From positions 22,547,701-22,611,700 of the forward strand of contig CM054184.1 in the NCBI GenBank assembly GCA_028829895.1: a stretch of DNA of 64,000 nucleotides. Direction: 5' to 3'. This DNA comes from Sinotaia quadrata (taxonomy: Eukaryota; Mollusca; Gastropoda; Architaenioglossa; Viviparidae). Under the pieces are notes generated by a model. It did no database searches, was not told the DNA's origin, and was given only the letters and a program-made list of their open reading frames with translations. Positions within the stretch are counted from its first letter, which is position 1; each line of letters starts with the position of its first letter. Of this stretch, positions 40,270 to 52,900 are shown one piece after another. The position numbers and the translations under genes were made by a program.

Positions 40270-41129
40270 ACCTCATCCTAGACCTAGATGTCAGTCACTC
40301 ATCCTCAGACAGTAGTCCCATCTGAGAAGACATCCTCTATAAGACTACAGTGGGTCTACCAGTTATATGAAACACTGTTATATATGAACTTACTGACTCT
40401 CATTAATCTGTTTTCACGTTAACAGAGTGAACTCATTATGTTATATCTGCAGTTATAGCATAATTTACATAGACTCAGAATGTCTATTGTGACAGCTTTA
40501 ACATTTCTCTGTTATAGAATATTTCAGCACCCCATGGATGTCACCAGTTTATTTGTAAACTATACAAAACTTTCTGGATGTGAGTGAATGTGAGTGGCAA
40601 ATCACATCTTTTTGTGACTGTTTAAGTGCCTAGGTGAAATCTACGGATGAAAACCTGCACGCTCGCTCACGTAGGAGAGAAGTTAACGGAACGAGTGATG
40701 TAGAACACGAAATCATCTACAATAGCATTTCACTCACCGCGCACATCACATTTAAAATGGAAGATAGAGATCCCCAACAACAACAAAAAGGAATAGACAT
40801 TTTTGTTATGAATATTGTTTCTATAAGAATTTTTTGTCCAAGGTAAACTATAATTTAATTATGTCGGATTTGTGCCTGGTAAAAATATGTAGTTCATTTG
40901 AAAAATGATATCTGGTTTCTTATAATTTACTTAATTTTAAAAGAAAAATCATCGTATACTAACTATTTCACTCTAATTTAAAAAGTTGGAGGTAGTTGGT
41001 AATAGGAATTTTCTACCCAGCAGGATTTTCATTAACCGATTTCATGTTTGAGGATGAACCGCGTCTATGGGTTGAAAAGGGATGTCACTCTTAATTGTTA
41101 TACAACTAAAAGGTCAAGTTCATTCAACA
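40270..41129. other. SDHAF2 upstream region
   Basis: Contains a CpG-bearing block at about 40640-40750 that may be promoter-associated. No TATA box close to the start codon. The open frame at 40634-40846 is not supported. Confidence 0.4.
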
Positions 41130-41180
41130 ATGGCATACGATAAGACTTTTCGTATTTGTAGTTTCATTGAAAAAATAAGA
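41130..41180 (+). CDS. SDHAF2: SDHAF2 exon 1: start and part of targeting peptide
   Basis: ATG in strong context (AACAATGGC) encodes [17 protein letters not shown] and ends at an excellent donor AGA|GTAAGT in phase 0, matching the phase-0 start of exon 2. Assigned by position, strand and phase; the sequence itself is too short to show homology. Confidence 0.65.
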
Positions 41181-41751
41181 GTAAGTGAATAATGTTTAGA
41201 ATATATTTGAGTTATGGTCGAATTGTAAAATATACAAACTGAGATATACTAATAAAGATACCGCTCCAGTAGTTTTATACAGTGACCCATTCTTCTATTT
41301 ATTTTAATTTTAAAATTTGGTTAGTGGACAGTCTAAAATAAAATTATTTTAATGAATCAAGATTTTAAGCATCCTAAAGTTATTAATTAATGCCTTTAAG
41401 ATTTTTTTAATCATTTAAAGTTGCAATGCTAGTTTTCATTTTAGTAACTTTTAATTTTCTGTATATCTTTTTTGACCTAAATTTTAAATATGTTATTATA
41501 ATTATTTCAATAGTTGACTTTGGTGTTATTATTTTTAAGATAGCTAGTACAATTGTTTATATTTTCATTTGAGTCATAATTACACTTGTTGAAAACATAA
41601 AAAAAATATAATACAAACGCTAAGTATAACGTTAAAACAGAAGTAATTTAATCAAAGCTATTTACAAATTTAAAATACAAACTGGTGGTGTGAGTTAAAT
41701 AACGTGAATTTACTTTTATTTACTCGCCTGTTCATACACATGCATGCACGC

Positions 41752-41808
<57 letters not shown>

Positions 41809-44800
41809 TGCATGCATGCAAAGTTTCTGTGATTTGAAGTTAGCTAGATTGCTTAAAAATCTTGCGTTATACTTATAATATAAGTTATATATTCTGTTTA
41901 TTACTGAACAGTCTTAATTTAAATATTTCCATATGGGGTTGAAAGAGAAAAGAATTTGGACTTTAAAAAAAAAATGCTATTGCTAAATGAATGTTTTAGA
42001 AAGCTCTCTAAATTATTAAAATTAAGGAATGTCCTTTAACTACTTTAATTTTCATGAAATATACAGATATTATGCTTTCATCTGTGGTTTGATAAGACAG
42101 AAGACCTACAATTTTGAAAACTAACTTTCACTGATAATATTCTTCTTTTAATAATTATATAATGAAAATGCATACTAAATTTAGTAATAAGGTGATGTAA
42201 TATGTATACTATTAGTATTAGTGAGAACAATGGATGGATGTTTGTAAAAGAATAAACTTAAGTAACGACTTCCTTTGTATTTTGAGGAGAACAGTTTCTG
42301 TTTGTACTACTACTAGTATATATATATCTCTCTCATGCACACACACACACACACACACACACGCATGCACAAGTGCGTGTGCACACATGCACACACTCAC
42401 AGACATGCACATCCTCATAGATGTTTTTGGTTTTTTAATTTATTTTTCTATCTTTAGGAAAATTACCTACAAAATGAATAATTATTATGATTTCATGTTT
42501 TTATTTATGTCCCCTTTGTTTGCTATTTTCTCGATCATTTGCTCAAATTTGGGGGGAAAAAAAATTCAAGCTGTAAATACTCTGAAGGTTTGTTAAAATA
42601 CTTAAAATTTGTAATATTTATCTCACATTTTCATAGAGATTGCCAACTCCATTGCTGCAAATACACCGTCTCTGTTCTTCCAATCCAACCATCTACACTG
42701 GTGAAACAGAACCACCTCTTCCTCCATACAAAGAGCGTGTGGGAGAAGCTGAAGAACTAATGAAAGCACGACTTTTGTACCAAAGCAGAAAAAGAGGGAT
42801 GTTAGAGAATGGTCTTTTGCTGAGGTGAGTGAGTTTTAAAGTATAATTGTTATATTGTGAGAAGTAATTAATAATAATATATTTTTATTACAACAGATAT
42901 AAAATCTGTTTAAAGCTTACTTGTGAAACAGTAGTGCTTCATATCAATTAACTCTGATAATCATTATTTTTTAATTATAAATTTTTATTTATTTTTATTA
43001 TTATTATTATTATTATTTGTCATTCTTTAAAAAAATAATCAGTATATGCAAAAGTAAATGTGCTGTATTTATGAAACTAGTACAGTACTAGTAGATCAGT
43101 GATCTGTTTGAAAATGAAATGCACTTAAAATAGTTAAATATTGGTTTTGGTTGTAAATGATATCTGATGTTTTGGACTTGGGGATCAAGCCATATACACC
43201 TCTCCCCTTCTCTAAAATATCTGATGTGTTTGATCTAAGAAGAATAGCTTTAGAAGCCATTTTTTATGTTTTAAATTTCCAAAGTAAAAATCTACAAAAG
43301 AAGAACAAAACATAATTTCCAGCAAATGCTGAAATGATGCCATCCTAAAGAAGTGCTAAAGTAAACAGGAAGTATTTGATGGATAAAATGCAGAAGACTA
43401 GTTGAAGATATTACCTTTAGCCATAATCGAAAGACAACTGTAAACAGATTTCAAGACTGCAGTCAGGGTGCTACTATGAATGAAATGATTTCTATATATA
43501 GTTTGTAAAAATTTAAAGTTGAATTAAATATTCAGCTTTGATTTTATCATAATTTAAGTTTAGTTATGCAAAAAAATTGAAAAAATACCTAGTTGTTTGC
43601 TGTTTTTATTTTTAAAATTAAAAAAAAAATTTCATAATTGTTAGGATATTCCACTGAAAACATACTAGTGACTTGTTAGATGGTATTGGTTCTAGACTAT
43701 TTCATGAACATATTCATGGATTAATCAAATTCACAGTTTGTATGTTTAAAGGTATTGACAAGTTCACATTATGTATGTTTAAAGGTACTGACAAATTCAT
43801 ATTATCTGATTATGTGTATTTAATTTAGGAGTACCCCATGACCTTGATGCATCATTGTACCATTCTATTTTTAAAAATAAACTTTTCCATTATTCATTAT
43901 AATCTTATTTGTCTGCAATTACTTGCTGTTTAAGTATTAAAAAGAGAGATTTATAGTTGAAACCATGTAAACAGTTAGGTTAAGTTCAGTATAAAATCTA
44001 ACATGCAATGTTTTAATAATTTAATTGTAGGTCTTATTTTAACTTTGTTTTATTTAAACTGGGTATTCTCGTGTATATTTGATTACCCAAAATATTTGTT
44101 CCTAATTAGTTCAGATAATCAATGTCCTATTGTATTTTTGCTTTTTGGTGTTTTTAGCAGTTTTGCTGCATCTCACCTGAAGAACTTCAGTCCTGTACAG
44201 TTGAAGCTGTATGACCGTCTCATTAACAAGCCATCAAATGACTGGGACATCTATTACTGGATTACAGGTTATAAATGGCATTATATTAAACATATTAATC
44301 TTTATAAAAAGAATACAATAGCAGAATAGCATAATTATAAGTGAATAGCAAAAAACTGATTGTTGTCTGAGTATTGAGATTGTGTAGGTGAGTGTTGAGT
44401 TTGTCTGTCTGAGTGTTGAGAAAACCAAATGAAAGTTGATAACATAGTTGGTCATTTGTTTTATTGATGGAAAGTTGTGGAGCTGTTTATCAGGGGAAAA
44501 CCAAATTTGTCTAGAGGACCTGACCAGAAATAATATATTATTTTTACATGTAAAAATTACTATATACATGTAAACATTTACTATTTCCATATATAATAAT
44601 TACTGCCAGATATTGTGTACTAATTAATTCCTAGTATTTTCATCAATACAAAGAATTTTAAAATGCATATTCTTGTTTGTACCAATAAATTCTGAGTTTA
44701 CTCCTTATTCCTCTCTTAAAACAATTCTTCAGTCTTCTTTAAACATCTCCCATCTGCCCGCTGACAACACTCACAGAGGCAAGAGAAAAAAGGCTATACC

Positions 44801-45671
44801 AAGATGGGCAGCAAACCCCACACATACATGCTTGCCCCTTCCTGTGATATGGTTGGTCAGTAGCTGTTAAGCCTTAGTGTTCGATCTACCACATTCTGTT
44901 TATTTTGATTATATTTTTGTGACAAAATGGCAGCTAATCGTAAAAGAAAAGTTGACAATGAAAACCGGCAGTTTAATGATGACTGGATAATGCACGTGTC
45001 CACACCAGCATACTTGGCAGCACAAGAGTTAACAGTGGAATATGTGGGTTATGGGGTGATTCATATAGTGTGTCTTAGAGTCAACTGCAGCAAGTGTGTA
45101 GATTATGAGGTATTGTTATAATGATCCATTAGTATATCTTGAAGTTAACTGTGGAAATTTTGTAGGTTATGAGGTATTGTTGAAATGATTCATAAAGTGT
45201 ATCTTGGAGTTAACTGGCAAGTTTGCAGGTTATAAGGTATTTTTGTAATGATTCATTAAGTGTTTCTTAGAGTTAACTGTGGGATAGTTTATGAGATGTA
45301 ATTGTATTGATCATACACTGCATCTTTTTAAGTTAACTGTGGTTTGGTTATGATATTATTTTATCTGATTGTTCATTTCTGCAGGAACTTTTAATCTTGA
45401 AGTTGAACAGAAAATGGAGCTATTTTGCAGTTCTTTTATCTTTGTTTTCAGTATATTATTTTACTTTGCATTGTAAGCTCACTTTGGATCTAAGAACCTT
45501 CAAGGCAAGTTTAATAAGGATTAGATTTATATATATATCTGGATTTTTTGTTTAGGTATAAAGCCAACACCAGAGGAATTCAATAATGAGATAATGGAGA
45601 TGTTAAAAGCACATGCTCAGAACATAAACAAGGAGTCTCGACTCCAGCAGCCAGATCTTCCTGTGGACTGA
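41130..45671 (+). CDS. SDHAF2: Succinate dehydrogenase assembly factor 2, 4 exons
   Basis: Coding segments 41130-41180, 42637-42824, 44161-44267 and 45556-45671 join in phase (0/0, 2/2, 1/1) to 153 residues, close to the human 166. Hallmarks of the Sdh5/SDHAF2 (YgfY/SdhE) fold: PLPPYKER (residues 44-51), [15 protein letters not shown] (61-75), LLLSFAASHL, then [21 protein letters not shown] (about 93-113), PEEF, and the C-terminal RLQQPDL. SDHAF2 acts in the mitochondrial matrix, binds the flavoprotein SDHA and promotes covalent FAD attachment during complex II assembly. The N-terminal 30 residues (basic, from exons 1 and 2) would be the mitochondrial targeting sequence. No defect seen. Confidence 0.93.
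41751..41806. repeat. (CA)n microsatellite in SDHAF2 intron 1
   Basis: Dinucleotide tract; a shorter one lies at 42337-42362 in the same intron. Confidence 0.97.
42637..42824 (+). CDS. SDHAF2: SDHAF2 exon 2
   Basis: Acceptor cattttcatag, donor AG|GTGAGT. Carries PPLPPYKER and the invariant RKRGMLEN motif. Confidence 0.95.
42825..44160. other. SDHAF2 intron 2
   Basis: AT-rich; no feature beyond a short (TTA)n near 42998-43016. Confidence 0.6.
44161..44267 (+). CDS. SDHAF2: SDHAF2 exon 3
   Basis: Acceptor tttttagcag, donor ACAG|GTTATA. Encodes [11 protein letters not shown] and [17 protein letters not shown]. Confidence 0.95.
44750..45010 (+). mobile_element. hAT transposase 5' fragment (GTF2IRD2/ZBED-like), copy 1
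   Basis: From about CTCACAGAGGCAAGAG the sequence parallels 59735-59953, including the ATG of [10 protein letters not shown] and RQFNDDW. That N-terminus (basic, then NRQFNxxW) is like transposase-derived GTF2I-repeat/ZBED proteins. Only the leader and about 25-40 codons remain; the frame then runs into a tandem repeat. It lies in SDHAF2 intron 3. Confidence 0.65.
45050..45345. repeat. Repeat, about 65 bp x 4-5
   Basis: Units TGATTCATTAAGTGTATCTT, AGAGTTAACTGTGG, GGTTATGAGGTATTGTT. It starts at the broken end of the hAT fragment, which supplies the first unit. Confidence 0.8.
45556..45671 (+). CDS. SDHAF2: SDHAF2 exon 4 and stop
   Basis: Acceptor ttttgtttag completes a Gly codon; reads [16 protein letters not shown], then [11 protein letters not shown] and TGA. 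Confidence 0.95.
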
Positions 45672-47500
45672 ATAAGATGGTGATGTTTTAGTGATGGTGA
45701 AAATTAAAACACTCATGAGAACTGCTGTAATATTTTGTGACATTTAATTTCTTTGGTTTATGTCACATAAAATTAATGGTACTTAACATAGATACTAAAC
45801 AAGGTTTGGATGCATTATAAGTAGTGTACACAAAAACATTAGATAACAGGAACGAATATGTTGCATTTTCTAGTTTATTGAAATGATAAATAAATACAGG
45901 GAAGTTATTTGCAGTTAAAATAATTAAATAGAATTTAACAAAATAATAAGAAAAAAATGGTTGCACTGTACATGGATGATTAGCAGGCCTGCTGTTACTT
46001 AAGTGGACTCAAAGCAAAACATATTGACATAAAATATTAATAGACTTGAAACAGACTGAGAAAAGATATTAATTGACTTAAAACAAGAAGGGTTGGCAAA
46101 AGATCTTAATAAACTTCAAACAGAATATATTGACAAAATATGTTAATAACTTGAAACAAGACTGATTGACAAAACTTAATAAACTTGGGTTTACAGAAGC
46201 TCTTATCAATTTTTTAGCCTTATTCAAAATATAAAAAAATCCTTTTTGCCAATGAATGTATATGATTTGGAAATAAACATATATGCATCTTTGGAATTTT
46301 ACTATTATTTTTTGTTAAATTGAAAAAAGATGTTACATTACTGTTATAACTTACTATCAAAATGCTAAATTACTATCATAAACTATTTTATCACTGTTTT
46401 ATTGTTTATATATATTTGTCATGGGATGTGTAATCCACAAATTTATCTCTACACTCATCTCCACATTTCATAGCATAGGTTTCAGTAAGAGAATCTTATT
46501 TATTTTGTATTAATCTTTCATTTTTTTCCCCCTTATTAGGTTTGAAACTTATCCATGTATAAATTTATATTCTATTTGAAGTATGTGTAGATTAAATTTT
46601 AATACAGCCTGTAGGTTTTTATAGTGCTGAGCAGGTTGTAAATTTTGCAATATATTAGCAGATTTGTGTGATATATCTTGAAATATATGTTTATTAAAAT
46701 ATAAAGCAGTCATTTATTACAGGTTCTATTCTTGAATCAGACAGAAATAAAAATAAAAAATAATTTTTGATCCAGGCACCAATAAAAAGAAGCTGTCATG
46801 ATTCAAGAAATAGGTCCTCCCTATCTCTTCCCTCCCCCCTAAAAGAAAAGCTAAAGTTTGTGGAAATTCAAATAATTCAGTTTTAAACAAAATTCATAAT
46901 TATCAATTAAAAATAATTGATCTATTATTATAACAGAAGCTTTAATTGAAGTTATGGAGAGTGTGTGTGGGGGGGGGGGGAACTATTAAGATCAACCAAG
47001 ATCAGCTTCAAACCCTCTAATGCTGAAAATAAAGTTTGTCATTTGCACATTGAAGCCAGAAGTAAGTTTTTTACTTGCACACTTGGTTAACCAGAGCTAG
47101 CTTTCAGAAAATGAAGTAAGGAAGTAAATAATTTATAGAGCTAACTAATAAGCCAAGATTTGTGTCTGCCTGTGCAGTGCTGTTTACTGATGAATGTGCA
47201 CTTTGTAATGTGCTACATTTTGAACAGTGATAAGGATATTTTCATTGCAGTCCTAATGAACATATTACAGTTTTACTCAAGAAACTACTGTACTGACTTA
47301 AAAAATGTAAATAAAGAAATTGAATCAACAAGTTATGTGCTTTATTTATTTATATTTTTGGCTACCCATCTGATGGTTCTTCTTGTATTGTTATTGTTTA
47401 CACCTTGTGACAGTGAGAAATATTTTTGCTTTTGGTGTACTTAAAAGTAAATATTATTTTTGTAAATAAGTGTGATAAGTGTGAGTGAATACTTTCTGTT
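45672..47500. other. SDHAF2 3' flank
   Basis: AT-rich; possible poly(A) signal near 45889. A degenerate repeat of about 45 bp at 46010-46190 (GACTTGAAACAGACTGA...TTAATA) and a G run near 46969-46980. No gene. Confidence 0.55.
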
Positions 47501-47534
47501 GAATCCTGATTACACTATACATATATGTGAGTAC

Positions 47535-47680
47535 ATCTTGTGTTTTTGTGTCTTGATCTGATCATAAATCTTGTGTTTTTGTATCTTGATCTGATCATAA
47601 AACGTGTGTTTTTGTGTCTTGATCTGATCATAAATCTTGTGTTTTTGTGTCTTGATCTGATCATAAATCTCTTTCTTCAG
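47535..47680. repeat. Minisatellite, 33 bp x 4-5
   Basis: Unit CTTGTGTTTTTGTGTCTTGA then TCTGATCATAAAT. Confidence 0.93.
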
Positions 47681-47719
47681 ATCTGTAACTGTCTAGTAAA
47701 ACTCCTTTGAGATATTATC

Positions 47720-48220
47720 AGCAGACTGATGTTTATCATCACCAGGCTGATTTCAGGATGTCTATATTATCTCCAGGCTGTCAGGATGTTTATATCATCT
47801 CCAGACTGATGTCAGAATATTTATATCATCTCCAGATGATGTCAGGATGTTTATATGACCACCCAGCTGATGTCAGGATGTTTATATGACCACCAGGCTG
47901 ATGTCAGGATGTTTATATCATCACCAGGCTGATGTCAGGATGTTTATGTCATCACCAGGCTGATGTCAGGATGTTTATATGACCACCAGGCTGATGTCAG
48001 GATGTTTATATCATCACCAGACTGATGTCAGAATGTTTATATCATCACCAGGCTGATGTCAGGATGTTCATATCATCACCAGACTGATGTCAGGATGTTT
48101 ATATTATCACCATGGATGGATGGAGTGTAGGGGGCGCTTCCGGCTTCCGCCGCTTTCGCGCTGTCATATTATCACCAGGCTGATGTAGGGATGTTTATAT
48201 CATCACCAGGCTGAAGTTTA
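47720..48220. repeat. Minisatellite, 31 bp x about 15, interrupted
   Basis: Unit CACCAGGCTGATGTCAGGAT then GTTTATATCAT. A 54-bp GC-rich insert at 48112-48165 interrupts it. Confidence 0.93.
48112..48165. mobile_element. 54-bp GC-rich insert with 11-bp direct repeats
   Basis: Begins ATGGATGGATGGAGTGTAGG and ends GCTTTCGCGCTGTC, flanked on both sides by ATATTATCACC (48101-48111, 48166-48176). The minisatellite resumes in register after one flank copy. The GC-rich core (GGCGCTTCCGGCTTCCGCCG) is unlike anything around it. Origin unknown; target duplication is the simplest reading. Confidence 0.6.
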
Positions 48221-48239
48221 TAATGCTTATGTAATAAAA

Positions 48240-49050
48240 TAAGGTGGTCATTTTTACAGCAGTATCACATAAAACAACTTGACATACCAAAATAAATAAA
48301 AATTTCTTTTTAAAAGCCATGAAATCCATAAAGATTACCATATATCTGACAGAAAATTGTATTCACTTCACTTCATATGCTGGTTGTCTGTTCACTCAAA
48401 ACGCCTAGGTTAAATGGGTTTGAAAGATTTTGCATAAATAATTAGCAAACTCACTCAAAATGTTTAATGGTACTTAACTATAATGTGAACGTTCATTAGT
48501 AACTAAATTAAGTGTAGCTTGTCCACATTATTTTTAAAGGAATACATTTACAATCAGATAAGTTGAATTTCTGTTTGATTTTGATTGTCAGTAAACCAAT
48601 ATATGTGCATTCTCTTTTTACATGAGAACACACAAACTACTAACATTTTTTGTTCGCAAACATACATGAACAATCAGACAACTCTGTTTTACAGTAAATA
48701 AAGAAGTTGCACATTAGTTAATTAAGCAGACAAATCTACTTTTCTCACCACAGATAATTAAATAACATTTATCACTTGCAGACGATCACATGGGTCTCAC
48801 CAGACATGATAAAACATTTGTCAGCTATACATTAACTGTCAAGCTACACCTTAACACTGATAGATGCTTATCCCACAGGAAATGAAAACCAGTATATGCC
48901 ATTCATGCAGCTTACATCTCAAAACAGTTACTCCTTTTGTTTAAACTTTTAAAGTTAATGTTATAAAGACATTTCATTTTCCTTGTTTAGTTTTAGACTG
49001 TTTATTTCTAGGGTCAATAATTAAATAAGTTTGTAAAAATTATTTTCAAA
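48240..49050. other. Intergenic
   Basis: AT-rich; no feature recognised. Confidence 0.5.
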
Positions 49051-49053
49051 TAC

Positions 49054-49158
49054 CTCATAAACAAACATTTTCTGAACTACTCTGCCATCATTTGATTGGG
49101 TTTGGACTCTGAACCTGCTTGACATCACAGGCTGCACAGCAAAGAAGAGCTTCACCAT
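49054..49158 (-). CDS. Possible first exon of an unknown minus-strand gene
   Basis: ATG followed by 35 open codons (MVKLFFAVQPVMSS... ending MFVYE) and donor GAG|GTATTT in phase 0. The block is less AT-rich than its flanks, and GATATATATC lies about 30-40 bp upstream of the ATG. No partner exon or family was found. The opposite strand is also partly open here. Confidence 0.25.
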
Positions 49159-49667
49159 GCCACAGTGTGAGTGATTGGTCACATGATATATATCAGGTCA
49201 TAATTGTAATATCATTCTCTTCAGACTTCTTTGATAGAAAACAAGATCTAGAAATGTTGTAATTATTCTTTAGTGATGTAGCATTTGAAACTAGAATTAT
49301 ATTTGATGATTATTGTTGCTTCACCATATCTTGAGAACTGTTTTTTTATTGTTATAGTTTAATAAATATTGTTAATTCTTTTACAAATTACCCTCTTTCT
49401 CACATTAATATAGTGTGAATAGAATAAAAGACAGAAGGGGGGGGGGGGTCAGCCATATTTATTAGATACATTTGTATCAACAAATATTTCTAAGTAAGAA
49501 TTTTCAATTGATAGAACTTAGTACCAAGAATAACATTACAGTTACAAAATCATTATGAAATACAATATTAGCAAAAAGGAAAAAATATACAATTTGTAAT
49601 AAGTATAAAAATAATTGAATCTTTACAAAATCATGTTTTACCATCTCAGACAATTCCTAGTCTTTGC

Positions 49668-50040
49668 TCTTTCCTGCTCCTCTCACCGTGGAAGGACGAC
49701 ACGGGCCTCTGGAAATTCGAGTGAGAGCAAATTCCGCCCTGTGGGGTATTTATGCTAAAGTTGGTTTCTACGCGTTAATCTCCCCCTCTGGACATAATCT
49801 CTCTCTTGTATAACCATTTGTGCCATAGTCTCGGTTGGGCGACTCTACTCAAAAGGCTGGTGCCTGTAGAAGGTACCCGACCCTCAGTCTCAGGTACGGT
49901 TGTCCCTTGGATGCGCGTGTTATGTAACTCATGCCTTCTCCTCGGTGCATCTGCTTCGAGAACCTGGCCATGTGGCTGTTTCAGTTGCCTCGACCCTCTT
50001 TGAATCTCTAATCCTACGTCGAGATCAAAGTTCAATTGTC
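49668..50040 (-). mobile_element. 3' end of an LTR retrotransposon (pol tail, polypurine tract, LTR start)
   Basis: The minus-strand frame 50035-49775 encodes a basic, Pro/Arg-rich tail ending KREIMSRGGD-stop. The last codons are also the polypurine tract AGAGGGGGAGAT, the usual arrangement at the end of pol in Ty3/gypsy-type elements. The following bases (to about 49670) look like LTR sequence with a TATA-like GCATAAATACC. Clearly more GC-rich than the flanks. 5' truncated; no second LTR. Confidence 0.65.
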
Positions 50041-50044
50041 TAAA

Positions 50045-51050
50045 ATTCCGAACACGGTTTTCTATATGGCAAAAAGTAAGCAGTGGCTTACAAATAAAGC
50101 ATTAAAGAATTCATGAGTGGTTCAACTTTAATTAGGAAAAATTTTCAGTGTGTCTGTTTGCATTTTCTGTCCCACAAAATGAAAACCCAGAAATGCAGAC
50201 ACAGAAAATGTTCAACTTTATTTAATTCCGGTATACAAGAATTATTTAACTGAAAAAAAAATGGCTGTACAGTACACACTAATTTTAAAGCATTGAATGA
50301 ATAGGATTTTAAATAAAACATTTTTCTTTTCTGATGCATTTCACTGTATATTTTGGATAATCTTAATATAATGGAATCTTTGGATCTGATTTATTCAAGG
50401 CTTTGAAACACACCCAACTCACACCACAGCAAGAAATAAAGAAAATAGTGCATATCAATAATAGTTATTTGTGCTTAGCAATCATAGTGTTCCAGCCACA
50501 GCTGGATACTAACACAACATACCATGTAAAATTAGTTTTTCTTCTTATGTACATATAAAGAGGTAGGCAAATGAGCATTATGACAATGAAGAAATTTCTA
50601 TGAAAGAATTGAAAATATTTTGTATGATAGTTGTATTTAAAATAGTGAAACAAAATGTGCAAAACTGTTGATGAAAAGTAGTTAATATTGCTAGTTAGAA
50701 ATTATTACCAAAAGCTTAACTGCATATATAGAGTGCTTGTTAGAATAGTTAATCCAAATTTCAGAAACATGATGATGTGTAATTTAGAGAGACAATTAAG
50801 ACCGGTTGGTGTTGTCATGAAATTTGATGACTAAACATTTCATACCATTATCAATTGCTTTACAGTAATTGAATAAAAAAAACAACCAAAACACCACTCA
50901 TTGTCTTTCTCTAAACTTCTCTATCATATAATATATATTTATGGACACATAACAAACACATATACATACATAAACTCACACAAATACATACAAATATATA
51001 GAAACAACACATTCATCTACACATATTATATACACACAACATATAACAAT
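50045..51050. other. Intergenic
   Basis: AT-rich, featureless. Confidence 0.5.
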
Positions 51051-51056
51051 CTAATA

Positions 51057-52335
51057 ATACACTTACATGAAGGAAATGGCAGTTTAATAATACACTTGCA
51101 TGAATGAAATAACAGTCTACTCTCATTTACACTTACATGAATGAAATAACAGTCTACTCTAATAATACACTTACATGAATGAAATAACAGTCTACTCTCA
51201 TTTACACTTGCATGAATGAAATAACAGTCTACTCTCATTTACACTTGCATGAATGAAATAACAGTCTACTCTCATTTACACTTACATGAATGAAATAACA
51301 GTCTACTCTCATTTACACTTACATGAATGAAATAACAGTCTAATAATACACTTACATGAAGGAAATAACAGTCTACTCTCATTTACACTTAAATGAATGA
51401 AATAACAGTCTACTCTCATTTACACTTACATGAATGAAATAACAGTCTACTCTCATTTACACTTACATGAATGAAATAACAGTCTACTCTAATAATACAC
51501 TTACATGAATGAAATAACAGTCTACTCTCATTTACACTTGCATGAATGAAATAACAGTCTACTCTCATTTACACTTGCATGAATGAAATAACAGTCTACT
51601 CTCATTTACACTTACATGAATGAAATAACAGTCTACTCTCATTTACACTTACATGAATGAAATAACAGTCTACTCTAATAATACACTTACATGAATGAAA
51701 TAACAGTCTACTCTCATTTACACTTACATGAATGAAATAACAGTCTAATAATACACTTACATGAAGGAAATAACAGTCTACTCTCATTTACACTTAAATG
51801 AATGAAATAACAGTCTACTCTCATTTACACTTACATGAATGAAATAACAGTCTACTCTCATTTACACTTACATGAATGAAATAACAGTCTAATAATACAC
51901 TTACATGAAGGAAATAACAGTCTACTCTCATTTACACTTAAATGAATGAAATAACAGTCTACTCTCATTTACACTTACATGAAGGAAATAACAGTCTACT
52001 CTCATTTACATTTACATGAAGGAAATAACAGTCTACTCTCATTTACATTTACATGAAGGAAATAACAGTCTACTCTAATAATACACTTACATGAAGGAAA
52101 TAACAGTCTACTCTAATAATACACTTACATGAAGGAAATAACAGTCTACTCTAATAATACACTTACATGAAGGAAATAACAGTCTACTCTAATAATACAC
52201 TTACATGAAGGAAATAACAGTCTACTCTCATTTACATTTACATGAAGGAAATAAAAGTCTACTCTAATAATACACTTACATGAAGGAAATAACAGTCTAA
52301 TAATACACTTATATGTAGGAAATAAGTCTCCTCTA
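51057..52335. repeat. Large minisatellite, about 37 bp x about 34
   Basis: Unit ACTTACATGAATGAAATAAC then AGTCTACTCTCATTTAC. Variants carry TCTAATAATAC in place of TCTCATTTAC, or GAAGG for GAATG, and recur in the same order at about 330-bp spacing, so a higher-order structure exists. Minus-strand open frames here are array artefacts. Confidence 0.95.
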
Positions 52336-52339
52336 ATAA

Positions 52340-52900
52340 TACTCAAGATGCTTTGTAAACATAACAACAGTATCCAGTCATCTAAGATAAGTACAAAAGC
52401 AATATTTCCAATTATCTGCATAATAGTACTAAAGCAATATCATGAATTATTTATTCACTAACACAAAAGCAATATTTCCAATAATCTGTATAATAGTACT
52501 AAAGCAATATCATCAATTTTTTATACACTAACACAAAAGCAATAGAGTGATTTATTTGTATATGGATTAAAGCAATATAATCAATTATTTTTATACCAGT
52601 AAGGCAATCATTAACTATTTGTAAACTAGTACTAAAACAATATCGTCAATTATCTGTATACTAGTTCAAGAACAATATCATATTACTGGTATACTAGTAC
52701 TAAAGTAATACCCTAATGTCAGTAATATGAGTAGAAAATTAATACAAAAGCAACAATGGCAGCTGTTTGTGCACGAGTAAAAATATAACAGGTGTAAAAA
52801 CTATATCAACAGATATATATGTACAAGTAAGAAAGCAATGTAGACAGTTTTGTGGACAAGTAGACTTACAAAGAGTAATATCATCAGTTAAGTATAAATA
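52340..52900. repeat. Degenerate repeat around ACTAAAGCAATATCATCAAT
   Basis: About 12 diverged units of 40-45 bp following directly on the 37-bp array. Confidence 0.7.

Noticed and set aside
47160..47444. 94-codon plus-strand frame with hydrophobic end
   Set aside because: AT-rich 3' flank of SDHAF2, no splice sites of quality, hydrophobicity expected from T-rich codons.
51057..52335. CRISPR-like regular repeats
   Set aside because: No unique spacers between units; a continuous tandem array in an animal genome.
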